From a bacterium (GTDB lineage: Archaea; Nanoarchaeota; Nanoarchaeia; Woesearchaeales; UBA10216), in the NCBI GenBank assembly GCA_024206195.1, contig JAAGZO010000869.1, positions 1-5,939 of the forward strand: a stretch of DNA of 5,939 bases, read 5' to 3'. The notes under the pieces were generated by a model, which saw only the letters and a list, made by a program, of their open reading frames with translations, was not told the DNA's origin and ran no database searches. This document shows, piece by piece, positions 3,345 through 5,939 of this stretch (within the stretch, counting starts at the first letter, position 1; every line of letters begins with the position of its first letter). Position numbers and translations under genes: made by a program.

Positions 3345-5330
3345 TTATTGTGTCTGCCACATTTCACCTTTCTTTTTCTCTGACTCTTTCATGTGTATCA
3401 CCGGATAGTCTGTCATCTGCCTTACCGGTTTCTTTAATACCTCTGTACGATTCAACTCACTCACGATATGTGCTAACGCTTCACACAACTCAAAGCCTAT
3501 CGGGACCGGCTTGTCTTTCTCTATGTACCATGAACTGAACTGTCTCGCTGTCTCTTTACAGCTTTCGTGTACTACTATCTCACCTCTATGAAACATGAGA
3601 TTGATTAAGCTTATCGAGCCTAGTCTGTCATACTCGTAAGGTTCTTCTATTATTACTGTTCTTTTCAGTCTCTTTGTGCGGTGATGAGTGCATAATTCTG
3701 TATTGAGCAACTCGCTTGTACTCTTGGCATCCTCTTTGAACAGCAGGTCATTGCCGTATATGCCTCGTGATTGGTGTCTCTCCATTTGCATACCCTTGAA
3801 TATCCGTGCCGCTATCTGTGTCAGGCTTAACTGAGTAGCTAATAACTCTCCATAAACGTACAGCTTCTTAACACTTCTATCCCACACTGCACAAATGAAT
3901 GACAGTTTCATATCTTTAGAGAGGTACAGCGCTCCTATGTTGATAGCCCATTGCCAGCGTATCTTGAATGTGGTAGCGTGAGACATTTTAAACTTAGGCC
4001 ATACATATCTATCTAACGTCAGCATCTTGTATCCACCACTCACCGAGTCTATCTGGTCTTTCTTCCCGAATGGAAATCCACCTGCTTCCGCAAGAAATGC
4101 CTGATTCCACGGTCCTTTTATTAAATATGTGTGTCCATGCTCAGTTAAAGCACACCATGGCTTGCATCGTTCGACCTTAGACCCTTTCGGATGGTCAAGA
4201 AGCACTGTATAACCAGTTAAGACCTTCGTTTGGTAGTATATTCCCACTTCTTTGCCCGAACTTCCAGGTTCAACCTCATATCCTATACTGATATCTTTAC
4301 CATCTTCCCGGGCAGCATCCTTGATTTTCTGTTCATTCACCGCAGGAGTATCCCTGAATCTTATCATATCCTTGATGTATATCTCACCACCGAACATACC
4401 AACCAATCCACCCGCTGTCCAATCAGGGTCATCGTCCTCGTCTTTAGGCTCTGTTGCCGCTCGGTCCCAATAACGTACCCATTCTATTCCCTCGGGGGCT
4501 GTCTCTACTATCTTAAACCAATCAGGATTAAACATTCCACCCTTGTAGTTAATATTCCAGTTACCTCTTAACAGTCTTTCCCGGGTGACTTTCTCTTGTG
4601 CCATGAGATTAGACTTGTAGGTAGGATCAGCAGCCATACCCATAGGATTATCGTCAATGTATGATGGTATGAATGTTAATGACCTGGGAGTGTTCCCTTC
4701 ATCGTCTGTCCAATCCTCATCTACCCACACTATCTCATCATCAATGCGGGTGAAAAACCGGATAACTCCAGACCTCTCTTTTATAGCGTAGCCTGTTTCC
4801 GGGTCAATCCACCATTGAATTAGAACTTTAACCCAACTCTCAGACTCAGGATTAGTAGTACATCGACAGTAAGGACGAATATTGCATCCTGAAGGAGGTC
4901 TGTTGCGTGTTAAGAGATACCAGAACTGTCCTTCTGTGAAATGAGTCAATTCATCAAAGCCTATGAAAACATATTGTGCGCCTTGGTGATTAAGCTTGTC
5001 GGTCTCATGCTGAAGGTGAGTGAATTTAACATAGGACCCTGTTTTGAATACATAGGTGAGTTTGTGTTCTTTCGGCTCTCCACGCACATTTGGAAATATC
5101 TGGCTTGCAGTATCCCACAATCCTCCACCTGACGTAATCTGCGGTGACTCTCTCCTGAATATTACACCGTTGTATCGAGCGTCATCAATATGTCTTGTGG
5201 ATTCCATGAGAAGAGCAAACGACTTTCCTCCATACGCAGCACCTCCGAATATTACTATATCTGCCTGAGATGATAAGAAATCCTCTTGCGGTCCCGCCTG
5301 TGGTTTAATCGGTTTTAGGGTTGCGTCCAT
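3345..5330 (-). CDS. terL: Terminase large subunit (packaging ATPase and nuclease) with a second RNase H-like C-terminal domain
   Basis: This is the 661-residue motor that pumps and cuts phage DNA at the portal. ATPase, residues 1-260: Walker A GGAAYGGKS at 29-37 (K36, S37), Walker B YVFIGFDEL at 120-128 (D126, E127), coupling motif TTNP at 159-162 region. Nuclease, about 284-436: WDRAAT with D289, DPDWTAG with D303, YEVEPGSSGKE with E352/E354, and DQIDS with D425/D428, as in the TIGR01630/Terminase_6C type. Most such proteins end near here, at 430-550. This one adds about 220 residues that again read like a terminase nuclease domain (INIGALYL, KLYVYGELL, ISLINLMFHRGEIVVHESC, FELCEALAHI), but with acidic sites changed (N464 where Asp is expected, E617 for the Asp of DAL). 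The start at 5330 overlaps terS by 26 bases; no clear SD, so probably coupled. Stop at 3345. Confidence 0.95.
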   Translation of the reverse strand: MDATLKPIKPQAGPQEDFLSSQADIVIFGGAAYGGKSFALLMESTRHIDDARYNGVIFRRESPQITSGGGLWDTASQIFPNVRGEPKEHKLTYVFKTGSYVKFTHLQHETDKLNHQGAQYVFIGFDELTHFTEGQFWYLLTRNRPPSGCNIRPYCRCTTNPESESWVKVLIQWWIDPETGYAIKERSGVIRFFTRIDDEIVWVDEDWTDDEGNTPRSLTFIPSYIDDNPMGMAADPTYKSNLMAQEKVTRERLLRGNWNINYKGGMFNPDWFKIVETAPEGIEWVRYWDRAATEPKDEDDDPDWTAGGLVGMFGGEIYIKDMIRFRDTPAVNEQKIKDAAREDGKDISIGYEVEPGSSGKEVGIYYQTKVLTGYTVLLDHPKGSKVERCKPWCALTEHGHTYLIKGPWNQAFLAEAGGFPFGKKDQIDSVSGGYKMLTLDRYVWPKFKMSHATTFKIRWQWAINIGALYLSKDMKLSFICAVWDRSVKKLYVYGELLATQLSLTQIAARIFKGMQMERHQSRGIYGNDLLFKEDAKSTSELLNTELCTHHRTKRLKRTVIIEEPYEYDRLGSISLINLMFHRGEIVVHESCKETARQFSSWYIEKDKPVPIGFELCEALAHIVSELNRTEVLKKPVRQMTDYPVIHMKESEKKKGEMWQTQ

Positions 5331-5790
5331 TGTCGGGAAGATATATCTGAGGGAGTTCTATTTTATCACCACCGGATGTGATGTCGGTTTCATTCTTGTC
5401 TTTATATCCGTGATTGTTCTTTAAATCGAATATTGTAACGGCTTGGTTATATGTGCCTGCAATGCCATTTACGACCTTGTTTTGCTGTATTCTGAGTTTA
5501 GCCTTTTTTATGGTGTCAAAGAACTCTTCGTATCCTTTTTTCTTTTCATAGTTAATTAACGCTTCTCTTGATGTGAAATCCAGTGCGAGGGCGAGTCCTT
5601 CTACTGTATATGGAAGAGGGAAAGCAACCGTTGTAACCTCTTGGTTCTTCTTATCATACACTTCCTTGGTATTGTTGTCGCACTCATCAAAGTATATTTG
5701 TATAACTTCTTCCACCTCTTCAGCAGACTTATACTTTTTAGCCCTGCCGCTATTGCCTATTGCGTATTGATTGTTTTTTGGTGCTGGCAT
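5305..5790 (-). CDS. terS: Terminase small subunit, P22 gp3-like
   Basis: This 161-residue protein recognises the phage packaging site and recruits the large subunit. The start PAPKNNQYAIGNSGRAKKY is typical of P22 gp3-like packaging proteins (GP3_package family). A helix-turn-helix is likely at about 59-86 (LPYTVEGLALALDFTSREAL), followed by a helical core at 87-125 (EEFFDTIKKAKLRIQQNKVV, NQAVTIFDLKN) and the family signature NNHGYKDK at 125-132. The last 30 residues are polar and likely form the tail that contacts the large subunit. Length matches the family (about 160). ATG at 5790 has AAAGGTG only 12 bases upstream, directly after the previous stop, so spacing is long. The next gene, terL, starts within its 3' end. 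Confidence 0.9.
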   Translation of the reverse strand: MPAPKNNQYAIGNSGRAKKYKSAEEVEEVIQIYFDECDNNTKEVYDKKNQEVTTVAFPLPYTVEGLALALDFTSREALINYEKKKGYEEFFDTIKKAKLRIQQNKVVNGIAGTYNQAVTIFDLKNNHGYKDKNETDITSGGDKIELPQIYLPDNGRNPKTD

Positions 5791-5807
5791 ATCAATTACT
5801 TACACCT

Positions 5808-5939
5808 TTAGTTTTTGCTAAAATTGTGTTTGTGTTTATTCATTGACTCTTCAAAGAGTTGTATTTCTATTTCATCAGCTTTTCTCGACAGGACTGAGGT
5901 GCGGAAATATCCTTCCATGATTGGCATTCCTATCATTGC
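5808..5939 (-). CDS. Unidentified gene, 5' end cut by window edge
   Basis: I read an open frame from the right edge to TAA at 5808-5810, 43 residues: the visible part starts AMIGMPIMEGYFRTS and ends EESMNKHKHNFSKN. It is not recognised. The middle (SRKADEIEIQLFEES) looks like an amphipathic helix, and the end is basic and polar. The gene lies 17 bases before terS, whose SD (AAAGGTG) begins at this stop. It may start within the window (ATG codons at 5936, 5927 and 5918 are in frame) or upstream of it; that cannot be told here. By position, just before terS, it may be a small accessory or regulatory gene, but I do not assign one. Confidence 0.55.
   Translation of the reverse strand, partial: AMIGMPIMEGYFRTSVLSRKADEIEIQLFEESMNKHKHNFSKN

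Noticed and set aside
1..5939. CRISPR array, insertion sequence, intein or integration site
   Set aside because: No regularly spaced repeats, no transposase, no intein motifs in the terminase, and no tRNA-derived attachment site were seen.

Overview
The window is a piece of a tailed double-stranded DNA phage (Caudoviricetes) or prophage. The main evidence is a small and large terminase gene pair, two free-standing HNH homing endonucleases, and tightly packed small genes that all lie on the minus strand, so transcription runs from right to left. Most starts overlap or abut the previous stop, and several carry good Shine-Dalgarno (SD) sequences (AAAGGAGG, AAAGGAAG, AAGG), so the host uses SD-led initiation. 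Nothing here identifies the host further.

In transcription order (right to left), the window holds: the 3' end of an unidentified gene (5808-5939); a P22 gp3-like small terminase (5305-5790); and a long large terminase (3345-5330). Next comes a 172-base gap (3173-3344) rich in inverted repeats, with a possible promoter. It is followed by an HNH/AP2 homing endonuclease (2636-3172). Then come eight small genes: an acidic protein (2431-2631), a Lys/Ala-rich histone-H1-like protein (2246-2416), a coiled-coil protein (1953-2246), a two-helix membrane protein (1731-1952), three soluble hypotheticals (1461-1727, 1214-1468, 988-1221) and a one-helix membrane protein (801-995). Last are a NUMOD4/HNH endonuclease (224-808) and the 5' part of an HxGH nucleotidyltransferase that runs off the left edge (1-249). 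No stretch longer than 300 bases lacks a gene.

The terminases cut and package DNA into proheads. The small genes between packaging and the nucleotidyltransferase look like an accessory block shaped by insertion. One gene is flanked by an exact 18-bp junction repeat. Each HNH gene ends in sequence that supplies the SD of the next gene. The left HNH gene begins with codons that mimic the start of the nucleotidyltransferase it precedes, which suggests that it landed at the 5' end of that gene and rebuilt its start.

Points most worth checking are: the apparent second, degenerate RNase H-like domain in the large terminase; the start-mimic insertion of the left HNH gene; the structured gap with a hairpin that could hide the SD of the HNH/AP2 gene; and the 18-bp repeat around the gene at 988-1221.
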